DNA of 64,000 bases, from positions 124,001 through 188,000 of the forward strand of contig NZ_PJNI01000002.1 of assembly GCF_002844555.1 (NCBI RefSeq), given 5' to 3'. This DNA is from Brumimicrobium salinarum. GTDB lineage: Bacteria; Bacteroidota; Bacteroidia; Flavobacteriales_D; Crocinitomicaceae. The position numbers and the translations under genes were made by a program. Positions 55,201 through 63,620 of the stretch are shown one piece after another (the stretch's first letter is position 1; each line of letters starts with the position of its first letter). The notes under the pieces were generated by a model. It did not search any database, was not told the DNA's origin, and saw nothing but the letters and a program-made list of their open reading frames with translations.

Positions 55201-55354
55201 GACTAGCATTTAATTCTTGACCCAAAAAGTTTTTAACCACTTTTCGTCCTCGCGAACTCGTGATCACTTCAACCTCTTCTAAATCAACGACCTCATCAAC
55301 TCTTGCAATAATAGCAAAAAGCTGCATAAGCGCCCGTAGAATTTTTTCACTCAT
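52262..55354 (-). CDS. ABCG-type ABC transporter with TerB-like and FHA-like N-terminal domains
   Basis: A 1030-residue half-transporter. Residues 1-150 look like a TerB-type helical bundle (FAIIARVDEVVDLEEVEV and NDNVESQEIEFVNTV) with an insert. About 185-250 forms a beta domain with FLNGQIISRSRQQVFNPGSSI that resembles an FHA fold. The ATPase domain follows: Walker A GGSGAGKST (292-300), ISGGQRKRLN (398-407), Walker B VLFVDEPTSG (418-427) and H-loop His455. A CPTC pair (504-507) lies between ATPase and membrane parts. Five to six TM helices start at ~596, with a last one at 988-1010, and the long loop between contains CSGC (868-871). The order resembles eukaryotic ABCG, but the N-terminal addition is unusual. 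It follows two exported proteins on the same strand. Confidence 0.88.
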   Translation of the reverse strand: MSEKILRALMQLFAIIARVDEVVDLEEVEVITSSRGRKVVKNFLGQELNASLVEEYLKIFDEYLNTHHGIKRRKNGVKKRTSVNSVKILRICSEINQELTQKQKIIVLVRIIEFIQSNDNVESQEIEFVNTVGESFNVSKEEYDLLFDFIDLNSNNIQDHPNILYITPESNSDLNKAKQVERKDVEGIIAFIKVDSVNLYFLKYVGDSQIFLNGQIISRSRQQVFNPGSSIRTEKSNPIYYSDIITRFLDDGNQEHLLFECEHVEYRFPNNKIGLHDVNFSENNGALVGIMGGSGAGKSTLLNVLNGNLSPYSGSVKINGIDIHKEKSEIEGIIGFISQDDLLIEELTVFENLYFNAQLCFSTLNKQQITKKVIALLKSIGLYEVQSLKVGSPLEKTISGGQRKRLNIALELIREPSVLFVDEPTSGLSSRDSENIMDLLKELALKGKLIFVVIHQPSSDIFKMFDRLMILDQGGYPIFYGDSVDSIVYFKTEIEHANSDERECPTCGNVNPEQIFNIIEAKVVDEFGNLTAKRKITPEEWNSRYIQARIEHETDRVIGKPNVFNKIPNKLKQFSVYFKRDILSKLTNQQYVLLNTIEAPVLALILGFFVKYFGSTNSNSTYTFENSENLPQFLFIAVVVALFLGLTVAAEEIIKDQKILKRESFLNLSRASYIFSKISIMFIISAFQTAMFVLIGNYILEIKGMWLEYWLILFSTSCFANILGLNISSTFNSAKVIYILIPIMIIPQLLFSGVIVQFDKLHPTISKENSVPWIGNIMASRWAYEGLAVVQYKKNKYEAPFYTIDQKKSEASWKRDYWLPELRNQQSVLINNYHEKPNSDKVEKAKKVLINEIQKEEKLYDPSLDFTCSGCVDALKNDEWNEEISKNMTDYFKILKNIYMSEVNEAMEGRTKRINQIGVEKYQHLRTNYFNESLSDLATNRNNLDKVIYVNNQIIQKADPIYKVPRGDSFFETHFYAPGKNLFGIYIPTFYANILVIWMMSVLLIITLYFDLFRKLFAGASVIFQKIKRF

Positions 55355-55377
55355 GTCTCAAAAGTAGTAGTAAATTA

Positions 55378-55809
55378 TTATTTCAAAAACCCAATCATCA
55401 TGACTATGCAACCAGTTATCTTTTTGTTAGTATCCAATTCAGTTTGCACTTTAACAGGCACTGTAGACTCAATTTTAAAATCCCAATAGGGGTTGTTTAA
55501 ATGATCTTTGTTGGTAAATAAAATATTATCTTCCATATCGCGAATCGTAAATATTGCGTAATCATCTTTTGTCCCTGCTGAAGCAGCTATTCTGTATACT
55601 GTATTACCATAAAGCGTAGTGTTAAACTCAGCTCTCTCATTATCTAAAAATGCGGTGTAAACCTGTCCATCTGAAACAAAAGCTCTACCATCATCAGAAT
55701 TAACAATGTAGTTTTCTGTTACTCTATAGATAGAGTCACAATCTTGTGCTTGTAGGTTGAATGTCCATATAATTGACAAGAATAATCCAAAAATAATTCC
55801 CTTTTTCAT
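55378..55809 (-). CDS. Small exported protein
   Basis: A 143-residue protein with a signal peptide (KKGIIFGLFLSIIWTFNLQA). The mature part is mostly beta strands. It has one Cys near the start (DCDSIYRV) and another near the end (ITGCIVMMI), which may form a disulfide, and no motif that I recognise. It lies between the lipoprotein gene and the ABCG-type gene, 23 bp before the latter, so the three are likely co-transcribed. Confidence 0.75.
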   Translation of the reverse strand: MKKGIIFGLFLSIIWTFNLQAQDCDSIYRVTENYIVNSDDGRAFVSDGQVYTAFLDNERAEFNTTLYGNTVYRIAASAGTKDDYAIFTIRDMEDNILFTNKDHLNNPYWDFKIESTVPVKVQTELDTNKKITGCIVMMIGFLK

Positions 55810-55852
55810 TGTTCTAAACGTTTAATTTGATTTTAATGACTTATTAAATTGC

Positions 55853-56764
55853 CTATGATGCGATTTCTCCTCTAACAGCAGCAATTTTTTCAATAATTTT
55901 ATTTGCTAACTCTTCAGATATCTCAATGTTCATTTTACTTTTAATAGTAGTTAACTTCAGAGATTTATCTGTTTCTGGTTCTACATACTCATAAGAGGTT
56001 TTAATCTCCATAAACAATTCTTTCAAATCATTAAAATGAGTCAAATATTTATCATTTTCTCCATTTGCATTATATTTCTCTAATAATTCAATAATGGTTT
56101 CTAATGATTGTTTTTGTTCACCAATACGAGAAAGCAATTCATCGTTTTTACTTTCTTTATATAATTGTGTAGCAAAATACATGCTTTCAAGCCATCCACC
56201 AGTAAGAATTAAAGCAGAGGAATTCTTTTGATTATTCTCCTTTAAAAAATTATCGGCTTTTCTGAATCCATCTGTTAAAATAACCAACATACTATCTTCA
56301 TCATTGCTATTACTTTCAAATCGATTGATGAATGATTTATCAAAAGCTCCAGCAATTCCAATTTTGTTTGCTAAATCTTCAACGACGCTCAAGTAATTAA
56401 GAGACTTTGCACTTTGGTCATAAAGTGTTACATATCCTAAATCAGCACCATAAATCCCTAAATTAATTGATTGATCTGTCAGTGAACTGTGATTTTGAGC
56501 ACTATCTAGGTCGTTCAATAATGATTCGTTAAAAGGTATAGATAATGACTGAATCAATAATGCTGTTTGTATTGGTGATGGTACAGAAAACAGTTTGCCG
56601 TCGAAAGTAGTGTTGAAAGATCGATTCGGATCCAACAACGTTTTATCAACTTTTTTCTCTCCTTCCTTATTCACCTCGACCTCATTGTTCCCTTCTTTAC
56701 AACTACTTAACAGTATGAGAGAGGATAAAATTCCACTAAAAATTATAAATCTTCCTTTATTCAT
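55853..56764 (-). CDS. Hypothetical lipoprotein
   Basis: A 303-residue protein with a lipobox (LILLSSC, cysteine at about 22). After a charged linker (NNEVEVNKEGEKKVDK) the chain is mainly helical, with LSIPFNESLLNDLD, VEDLANKIGIAGAFDKSF and NKIIEKIAAVRGEIAS. No conserved catalytic residue is apparent. It opens a unit with the 143-aa exported protein and the ABCG-type transporter, and may act as its periplasmic or outer-membrane partner. That role is inferred from position only. Confidence 0.75.
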   Translation of the reverse strand: MNKGRFIIFSGILSSLILLSSCKEGNNEVEVNKEGEKKVDKTLLDPNRSFNTTFDGKLFSVPSPIQTALLIQSLSIPFNESLLNDLDSAQNHSSLTDQSINLGIYGADLGYVTLYDQSAKSLNYLSVVEDLANKIGIAGAFDKSFINRFESNSNDEDSMLVILTDGFRKADNFLKENNQKNSSALILTGGWLESMYFATQLYKESKNDELLSRIGEQKQSLETIIELLEKYNANGENDKYLTHFNDLKELFMEIKTSYEYVEPETDKSLKLTTIKSKMNIEISEELANKIIEKIAAVRGEIAS

Positions 56765-56868
56765 TATATGTAATTAATTATTGCTCAGGCTAAAATACTA
56801 AAATAAGATGGTCAAAGCTGAAAAAAATCATTTTTTCCTCATTTTTTTTTAAAACATTCAAATTGTGA

Positions 56869-56876
56869 TAGCTTTG
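56869..56876 (+). promoter_or_regulatory. -7 promoter element of hemB
   Basis: TAGCTTTG is an exact match to TAnnTTTG, 34 nt upstream of the hemB ATG. No clear -33 TTTG is found at the expected spacing, which lies in an oligo-T/A run. Confidence 0.45.
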
Positions 56877-56910
56877 TGAGCAATCAATTTTATTTGAAAT
56901 TTTAGACATT

Positions 56911-57882
56911 ATGTACAAACGTCCACGTAGAAATAGAAAATCTTCAGCTATCAGAAATATGGTTGAAGAAAACTTTATCGGTATTCAGCATCTCATATAC
57001 CCACTATTTGTAACGCAAAAAGAAAATGAAGAATCAGCTATTAAATCTATGCCTGGTATCAAAAGATGGGGGAGTCAATCGGTTTTAAAAGAAGTTGAAA
57101 GCTGTATTGCTTTAGGGATTAGTAATTTTGTTCTCTTTCCTGTTATTCCGGAAGACAAAAAGTCTAAAAAGGGTGAATATAGCTATGCCGATGATAATTT
57201 TTATTTACACGTTGCTAAGGAATTAAAAAAAGAGTTCCCTGATATCAATCTCATGAGTGATGTAGCGCTTGATCCATACAGTACTGATGGACATGATGGA
57301 ATTGTTGAAAATGGAATTATTCTTAATGATGAGACGCTTCCGGTTTTATCTAAAATGAGTTTGGCTCAAGCACAAGCAGGCTTCGATATAATTGGACCTT
57401 CTGATATGATGGATGGCCGAGTGGAAGCAATCAGACAGATCTTAGACAAAAATAATTATACCCAAACCAGTATAATGTCATACAGCGCTAAATATGCAAG
57501 TGCATTTTATGGACCTTTTAGAGACGCACTCGATTCCGCACCTAAAGCAGGAGATAAAAAAACGTATCAAATGAATCCCGCTAATAAAAAAGAAGCTTTA
57601 ATAGAGGCTGAGCTAGACATTGAAGAGGGAGCAGATTTCCTAATGGTAAAACCAGCATTGTCGTATTTGGATGTTATTCAGACTTTAAATGATAACTTTA
57701 ACTTACCCATCACAGCTTACAATGTGTCAGGGGAGTACGCTATGGTTAAATCTGCAGCTTTACAAGGTTGGTTAGATTATGAATCGACAATGCATGAAGT
57801 TCTTTTAAGTATGAGAAGGGCAGGTGCAAGTTCTATACTTACTTATTTTGCAAAAGATTATGCCCAAGTTTTAAAGAAATAA
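56911..57882 (+). CDS. hemB: Porphobilinogen synthase (delta-aminolevulinic acid dehydratase)
   Basis: HemB condenses two 5-aminolevulinates to porphobilinogen for heme and B12 precursors. The 323-residue protein has both Schiff-base lysines, Lys194 in SYSAKYASAFYGPFRDA and Lys247 in DFLMVKPALSYLD. The metal loop reads SDVALDPYSTDGHDG (117-130). The three zinc-ligand cysteines of the Zn-type enzyme are replaced by Ala119, Asp121 and Asp129, which indicates the Mg/K-type active site. Length is typical. It is divergent from the lipoprotein operon. Confidence 0.95.
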   Translation: MYKRPRRNRKSSAIRNMVEENFIGIQHLIYPLFVTQKENEESAIKSMPGIKRWGSQSVLKEVESCIALGISNFVLFPVIPEDKKSKKGEYSYADDNFYLHVAKELKKEFPDINLMSDVALDPYSTDGHDGIVENGIILNDETLPVLSKMSLAQAQAGFDIIGPSDMMDGRVEAIRQILDKNNYTQTSIMSYSAKYASAFYGPFRDALDSAPKAGDKKTYQMNPANKKEALIEAELDIEEGADFLMVKPALSYLDVIQTLNDNFNLPITAYNVSGEYAMVKSAALQGWLDYESTMHEVLLSMRRAGASSILTYFAKDYAQVLKK

Positions 57883-57962
57883 AAAGCTATTTATCAATAA
57901 CTATTTATATTTACCTAAACTTTATAGGCTGAATTTTGTATTGATTATATAAAAAAATATTC

Positions 57963-60302
57963 ATGAAACTATTAAAACCTCTTATTGTCTTACTGCCATT
58001 TTTTTGTGTTCTAAATATTAATGCCCAAAAAGTAACGATTAGTGGAAATATAACTGACAGCGCCAACGGTGAAGATCTTTTTGGCGCTGCTGTTGTTGTT
58101 GCTGATATGGAAAACACAGGAGCAAGAACGAATGTTTACGGTTTTTATTCCCTAACCATTCCAGCAGGTCAACATACACTCATCTATCGTTCTTCTGGAT
58201 ATGAGAATAAAACGTTTGAATTAAATTTATCTAAAGATACTTTGATCAACCTTGAACTTACTTTAACTAAAGAAGTACAAGAAATTGAAGAGGTAGAAAT
58301 AACTTCCAAGCGAACCAACAATAATATTACCTCTGCTCAAATGGAGGTTACCCGGTTAGACCCTCAATCCATTAAAACTATTCCTATCTTGTTTGGTGAA
58401 CAAGATGTGATGAAAACCTTACAGTTAACACCAGGAATTAAAGGTGGAGGCGAAGGAAGTGCTGGTTTTTATGTGCGTGGTGGTGGTGCAGATCAAAACC
58501 TTATTTTATTAGATGAATCTACTGTTTATAACGCCTCTCATTTATTAGGTTTCTTTTCCGTTTTTAATTCAGATGCAATTAAGGATGTTGCATTGTATAA
58601 GTCAGGTATTCCTGCTGAGTATGGAGGTAGAGCTTCCTCGGTAATGGATGTAAGAATGAGGGATGGAAATAACAAAAAGTTTGGAGCTTCTGGTGGTATA
58701 GGACTTATTTCATCTCGTTTAACCGTTGAAGGTCCAATTGTGAAAGACAAAGGTTCTTTTATTGTATCGGGAAGAAGAAGTTATGCTGATTTATTTTTAG
58801 TCTTTGCTGAAGATGAAACTTTAAATAATACGACACTTTTCTTTTATGATTTAAATGCTAAAGCTAATTATAAAATTAACGATAGAAATAGAGTTTACCT
58901 TTCTGGTTATTTCGGAAGAGATAAGTTTTCATTGGATGATCAGTTTGGATTTGATTGGGGAAATGCAACAGGAACATTACGGTGGAATCATTTGTTTAAT
59001 GATAAGCTGTTTGTGAATACCTCCCTTATTTATAGTGCATTTGATTATCGATTTAAAGTGAGTGATGGAAACAATGGTTTTGGAATATTATCACAGATTA
59101 GAGATGTTAATCTTAAACAAGATTATAACTATTACTTGAATAATAACAATAGTTTAAAGTTTGGATTTAATGCCATTCACCATACTTTTGAACCCGGAAA
59201 ACTAGAAGCAGAAGGTGATTTTGGATTTAACGAAATTGATTTAGATAATAAGTATGCAATTGAAATAGGTGCTTATGTACAAAACGAACAAAAAATTGGA
59301 GATCGTTGGGCGTTAATGTATGGTTTACGATACTCTGGATTCAATTACATGGGGGAAGGAACTGCTTATGATTTTGATGAAGCTGGTAATGTTCTGAGTA
59401 CAGAAGCTTACGAATCATGGGAGTCTATTGCTTACTACCAAGGATTTGAACCTCGTTTTTCTGCCAGTTTTATCATCAATGAAAGAAATTCAATAAAAGC
59501 AGGATACAACAGAATATTTCAATACATTCATCAGCTATCTAATACTACAACAAGCAGTCCTACTGATGTTTGGGTACCAACATCTAACAATGTAAAACCT
59601 CAGATTGGAGATCAAGTTGCGGTGGGATATTACAGAAATTTTAAAAATGATGAATATCAAGTTTCAGTTGAAACATATTATAAATGGTTACAAAATCAAA
59701 TCGATTACCGACCAAATGCAAATTTACTTTTGAATGGCGAAATTGAGAAGGAATTAGTCTATGGTAAAGGAAGATCTTTTGGGGTTGAGTTTCAGATAAA
59801 GAAAACTAAGGGAGATTTTACAGGATGGTTTAATTATACCTTATCACGTGCTTTACGAACTTTTGAAGACATAGATAATGGAGCAGAGTTTTCAGCAAGG
59901 CAAGATAGAATTCATGATTTGAATCTCGTGTTGACCTATAATATCAATAAACAATTTGTGGTGAGTACAAGTTTTGTTTATTATACTGGCGATGCTGTTA
60001 CTTTCCCTAGTTCAATTTATGAAATGGATGGTTATGAAGTGCCTTATGTAGGGAAAAGAAACGGAAACCGTTTTCCTGATTACCATCGTTTAGATCTTGG
60101 TTTAACTTATTATATGAAGGAAAGGAAACATTTTGAGCATAACATAAGTTTTTCTATTTACAACGTTTACAATAGGGAAAACGCTTTTTCTGTGAGATTT
60201 ACAGATAGCTTTGAAGGTAACACGACAGGACAAACACAAGCAGTTCAAACGGCTTTGTTTAAATTAATTCCGTCCATTACTTATAATTTTAAAATTAAAT
60301 AA
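57963..60302 (+). CDS. TonB-dependent receptor with carboxypeptidase-regulatory-like N-terminus
   Basis: A 779-residue outer-membrane receptor. Signal peptide to about 22, then a CarboxypepD_reg-like beta domain (KVTISGNITDSANGEDLFGAAV, to ~105), the plug (FGEQDVMKTLQLTPGIKGG, FYVRGGGADQNLILLDES, KSGIPAEYGGRASSVMDV; about 130-245) and a 22-strand barrel ending in an aromatic strand (LIPSITYNFKI). It is the SusC-like shape but shorter than SusC (about 1000 aa) and is paired with a DUF4249 lipoprotein rather than SusD. Substrate unknown. Confidence 0.93.
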   Translation: MKLLKPLIVLLPFFCVLNINAQKVTISGNITDSANGEDLFGAAVVVADMENTGARTNVYGFYSLTIPAGQHTLIYRSSGYENKTFELNLSKDTLINLELTLTKEVQEIEEVEITSKRTNNNITSAQMEVTRLDPQSIKTIPILFGEQDVMKTLQLTPGIKGGGEGSAGFYVRGGGADQNLILLDESTVYNASHLLGFFSVFNSDAIKDVALYKSGIPAEYGGRASSVMDVRMRDGNNKKFGASGGIGLISSRLTVEGPIVKDKGSFIVSGRRSYADLFLVFAEDETLNNTTLFFYDLNAKANYKINDRNRVYLSGYFGRDKFSLDDQFGFDWGNATGTLRWNHLFNDKLFVNTSLIYSAFDYRFKVSDGNNGFGILSQIRDVNLKQDYNYYLNNNNSLKFGFNAIHHTFEPGKLEAEGDFGFNEIDLDNKYAIEIGAYVQNEQKIGDRWALMYGLRYSGFNYMGEGTAYDFDEAGNVLSTEAYESWESIAYYQGFEPRFSASFIINERNSIKAGYNRIFQYIHQLSNTTTSSPTDVWVPTSNNVKPQIGDQVAVGYYRNFKNDEYQVSVETYYKWLQNQIDYRPNANLLLNGEIEKELVYGKGRSFGVEFQIKKTKGDFTGWFNYTLSRALRTFEDIDNGAEFSARQDRIHDLNLVLTYNINKQFVVSTSFVYYTGDAVTFPSSIYEMDGYEVPYVGKRNGNRFPDYHRLDLGLTYYMKERKHFEHNISFSIYNVYNRENAFSVRFTDSFEGNTTGQTQAVQTALFKLIPSITYNFKIK

Positions 60303-60303
60303 A

Positions 60304-61101
60304 ATGAGAAAATTAATTTTTGGGTTAATGGTTTTCCATATCATCTTTTTTACTGCTTGTCAGAAAGTTGTTGATTTACCCGTTACGGATGCTGAACCAC
60401 AGTTGGTAATTAATGCAAAATACGACGCAATAAAAGAAGAAGTGTGGGTTAAACTCTCAAAGTCTGTTGGTGTATTTTCAACTAGTGACTTTCCTGAAAT
60501 TACAGGAGCTTCAATTACTATAACGGATGTAAATGGCACAATTACTCCTTTGGTTGATCAAGGAGATGGTACTTATTTATTAGAAAATTACACTCCTATT
60601 TATGATAGCGAATATCAGCTTAAAGTCTCAGTTGAAGGAGAGGTCTATGAAGCATCTGATGAACTTCAAAACGTGGTTGCCTTAGATTCGTTAGTTCCTG
60701 AATTTCAGGAACAATCTGCTTTTTTCGAATCTGGATATGTAGTTTTTATGCACATTGCAGATCCTGCGGGATCTAATTTTTATCGTGTGATTAGAAAAAT
60801 CAATGGTGAATACCGCAATAAATCAAATGATCAGTTTCTCTTTGATGATAGTTTTACTGATGGAAATGAACAAAGAGTGCCAATTTTTTCAGAATTTTAT
60901 CAGGTTGATGACACTGTTCAGGTTGAATTAATCTCTTACAGTGAAAAATCATTTACCTATTTCGACGAATTAGGTGCTATTGCTAACGGCGCTTCATCTT
61001 CTGCTGCACCTGCTAATCCAACTTCCTATTGGTCAAATGATTGTTTGGGACATTTTTCTGCCTTCGGCTATGATACCAAAACAATTGTGATTGAAGAATA
61101 A
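60304..61101 (+). CDS. DUF4249 family lipoprotein
   Basis: A 265-residue lipoprotein with a lipobox (IIFFTAC, Cys about 19), then VVDLPVTDAEPQLVINAKYDAIKEEVWVKLSKSV, the start of a DUF4249 domain. The family consists of beta-rich outer-membrane lipoproteins encoded directly after TonB-dependent receptors in Bacteroidota. The start codon follows the receptor's stop by 1 nt, so the two are an operon and probably a receptor-lipoprotein pair working on the same substrate. Confidence 0.88.
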   Translation: MRKLIFGLMVFHIIFFTACQKVVDLPVTDAEPQLVINAKYDAIKEEVWVKLSKSVGVFSTSDFPEITGASITITDVNGTITPLVDQGDGTYLLENYTPIYDSEYQLKVSVEGEVYEASDELQNVVALDSLVPEFQEQSAFFESGYVVFMHIADPAGSNFYRVIRKINGEYRNKSNDQFLFDDSFTDGNEQRVPIFSEFYQVDDTVQVELISYSEKSFTYFDELGAIANGASSSAAPANPTSYWSNDCLGHFSAFGYDTKTIVIEE

Positions 61102-61198
61102 AAAAATAGTTTTGTTGATAACTATTAAACAATACTTAATACTATTTTAATGTTAAATGAATTACTTCACTTAATTTTGTAAAAAAAAACAAAAAGTT

Positions 61199-63520
61199 AT
61201 GAAGAAATTTTATTTAATGATGCTGTTGTTCATTTCAACAACAGTAATGGGGCAAGCTCCAATAATTACCATGATCATGGATGGTGATTGTTCCGGAGGA
61301 AACCCAAAGGTAGTTGAGTTATACGCTCAAGGAACAGTTGACTTTTCAAATTTCAGCTTAGAAAAAAGCTCTAATGGAGGTGCATGGGGAAGCACATTAG
61401 ATTTATCTCCTTTGGGAACAGTAACTAACGAATTTGTGTACATTCATGCAACTGACCCAACTTTTGCAACTGAGTTTCCAAACGTGACAACAAACATTCT
61501 CGCTTCTGGATCCCAAGCGGTTTCATTTAATGGAGATGATGCAATTCGTATTATTGCGACGATTCCAGGAACTGTAGTTGACCAATACGGAGCGGATAAT
61601 ACTGATGGTACAGGAGAACCATGGGAATACAAAGATGGATATGCAAAACGTATTGACAATACAACTCCTTCGGGAGGTTATGTAGTTGGAGATTGGGATT
61701 ATTTCAACGGAGGATTAAATGGATTAGGTTTGTGTCAAGGTGGTTCAGATTCTTTTGAAACTATTTCAAATGCAGGATCTTATTCTTTAACATCTTCACC
61801 TACTTTAAATGCATCTCAAAACCCTGTAACAGGTTTTTTACAATTTACAGGAACTCCATCTCCTGAGCAATCAGTTGATATTTCAGGAATGAATTTAACT
61901 GCTGATGCTAATGTTACAGTAAATTCAGGAGATTATGAAATTTCCCTTACTTCAGGTGGAACTTTTGGTGCATCAGTGACGATCCCACAAAGCTCAGGAG
62001 TAATTGTACCTACTCCTGTTTATATTCGTTTGAACGGAACAGTAGCAGCTAATCCATCAAATGGAGATCTTTTAGTAACTTCTGCAGGAGCGACTGATTT
62101 AACAGTGAATTTGGAAGGTGAAATTTCAGCACCTTCGCCAACCATTACGGCTTCAGAAACAAGTATTTCAGGTTTTTCTCATTTTGTGGGGACACCATCA
62201 GATGCTGATTCAGTTAATGTAGAAGGTTTCAATCTGACAGGTGATATAACAGTTACTGCGCCAACTAGCTTTGAAGTAGCGACAGCATTGGCGGGTCCTT
62301 ACAGCACTACAGTTACTTTAACAAATGTTTCAGGTACTGTTGCTTCTACTAAAGTTTATGTTCGTTTGGATGGTCCTACTTATAACTTGTCTCAATCTGG
62401 TAATTTAGTATTATCTACACCGTCAGCTACAGATGTCAATGTTGCATTGTCAGGAGAAACTTTAGATTATCTTACATCAACAATTGGTGCCGTTACAGGC
62501 GTAGATGCCAATGGTGTTGGGACATCTATCGGAGACTTTGTAGAAATTACAGGTGTTGTTCATTGTGGTAACTTTAGAAGTTCAGGTTATGAAGTAACTG
62601 TAATTGATGGTAGTGGTGATGGAATTACAATGTTCAATTTTGATAATGTAGATGGTTACACAGCAGCTGAAGGTGATGAATTAACGATCGAAGGAGAAGT
62701 TAAACAGTACAACGGGTTAATGCAGATTGAACCAGCTTCTATAACTGTGTCTTCTACTGGAAATACATTGCAAACAGCACTTGTGTCTACAGTTCTAGAC
62801 GAGTCTATTGAAAATAAATACATTAAACTAGAAAATTTAACGTTACCCAACGGAGAAACAAGTTGGCCAAGTAATGGTAATATTGATGTTTTTGATGGAA
62901 CAAATACTTATGCGGTAAGAGTCCCAAGTGCTTCTCCAATTGCAGGAACTACAACACCAATTGGACCATTCCATTTAACAGGTGTTGGGAAACAATACGA
63001 CAACAATAGTCCATACGATTCTGGATATCAGTTATTCCCATGTGGAGTTGAAGATTTGTGTAACATTGATATCACTACAACATTGGTGGATGAAACCATT
63101 ACAGCAAACCAAACAGGTGTTAATTACCAGTGGATTGACTGTGCTGATAACTCTTTCATAGTAGGTGAAACAAATGCTTCATTTACAGCAACTGAAACAG
63201 GTGATTATGCAGTGATTTTAACTGACGGACTTTGTGTTGACACATCAGCTTGCGTAAGTGTTTCAATTGTTGGATTGGGACAGGAAGATTTTTCAGGTGT
63301 TTCTGTTTATCCAAATCCAGTTAATGATCAGCTGAAGGTTACTAATCAAAACGGAAATATTGATTCAATAGAAATCGTTGCTGTAACAGGAAAAATTGTT
63401 TATAATTCAACAATTGCTTCAGATAATTACATTATAAACACTTCAAATTATAATGCAGGTGTTTATTTCGTTAATGTTCGTACAGAAAACAGTACAAAAA
63501 CATATAAGATTATCAAATAA
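61199..63520 (+). CDS. Secreted multidomain protein with T9SS C-terminal sorting domain
   Basis: A 773-residue exported protein. It has a signal peptide (to about 19), a ~170-residue lamin-tail-like domain (MIMDGDCSGGNPKVVELYA to ~195), two tandem beta repeats of ~110 residues (201-305 and 313-420, opening SPTLNASQNPVTGFLQFTG and SPTITASETSISGFSHFVG), an OB-like domain (about 428-530; DFVEITGVVHCG), a further strand-rich segment, an Ig-like part with Cys pairs (about 621-690), and the type A T9SS sorting domain (703-773, VYPNPVNDQLKV to TYKIIK). It follows DUF4249 by 97 bp. The lamin-tail/OB domain mix often sits with secreted nucleases, but no nuclease domain is present here. Confidence 0.88.
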   Translation: MKKFYLMMLLFISTTVMGQAPIITMIMDGDCSGGNPKVVELYAQGTVDFSNFSLEKSSNGGAWGSTLDLSPLGTVTNEFVYIHATDPTFATEFPNVTTNILASGSQAVSFNGDDAIRIIATIPGTVVDQYGADNTDGTGEPWEYKDGYAKRIDNTTPSGGYVVGDWDYFNGGLNGLGLCQGGSDSFETISNAGSYSLTSSPTLNASQNPVTGFLQFTGTPSPEQSVDISGMNLTADANVTVNSGDYEISLTSGGTFGASVTIPQSSGVIVPTPVYIRLNGTVAANPSNGDLLVTSAGATDLTVNLEGEISAPSPTITASETSISGFSHFVGTPSDADSVNVEGFNLTGDITVTAPTSFEVATALAGPYSTTVTLTNVSGTVASTKVYVRLDGPTYNLSQSGNLVLSTPSATDVNVALSGETLDYLTSTIGAVTGVDANGVGTSIGDFVEITGVVHCGNFRSSGYEVTVIDGSGDGITMFNFDNVDGYTAAEGDELTIEGEVKQYNGLMQIEPASITVSSTGNTLQTALVSTVLDESIENKYIKLENLTLPNGETSWPSNGNIDVFDGTNTYAVRVPSASPIAGTTTPIGPFHLTGVGKQYDNNSPYDSGYQLFPCGVEDLCNIDITTTLVDETITANQTGVNYQWIDCADNSFIVGETNASFTATETGDYAVILTDGLCVDTSACVSVSIVGLGQEDFSGVSVYPNPVNDQLKVTNQNGNIDSIEIVAVTGKIVYNSTIASDNYIINTSNYNAGVYFVNVRTENSTKTYKIIK

Positions 63521-63540
63521 TCTACATTCAAATTAATTTT

Positions 63541-63572
63541 AAAAGCCTCGACATAAAGTCGGGGCTTTTTTT
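63541..63572 (+). terminator. Intrinsic terminator after the T9SS cargo gene
   Basis: An 11-to-12-bp stem with one G-U pair (aaaagcctcgac at 63541-63552, gtcggggctttt at 63558-63569), a 5-base loop and a run of eight or so T. Confidence 0.92.
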
Positions 63573-63606
63573 TATCTATTATCTTTAATAAAACAGATAT
63601 AGTTTC

Positions 63607-63614
63607 TATTTTTG
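63607..63614 (+). promoter_or_regulatory. -7 promoter element of the MBL-fold gene
   Basis: TATTTTTG is an exact TAnnTTTG match and ends 6 nt before the ATG at 63621, so the transcript may be leaderless. Confidence 0.45.
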
Positions 63615-63620
63615 AAAAAC

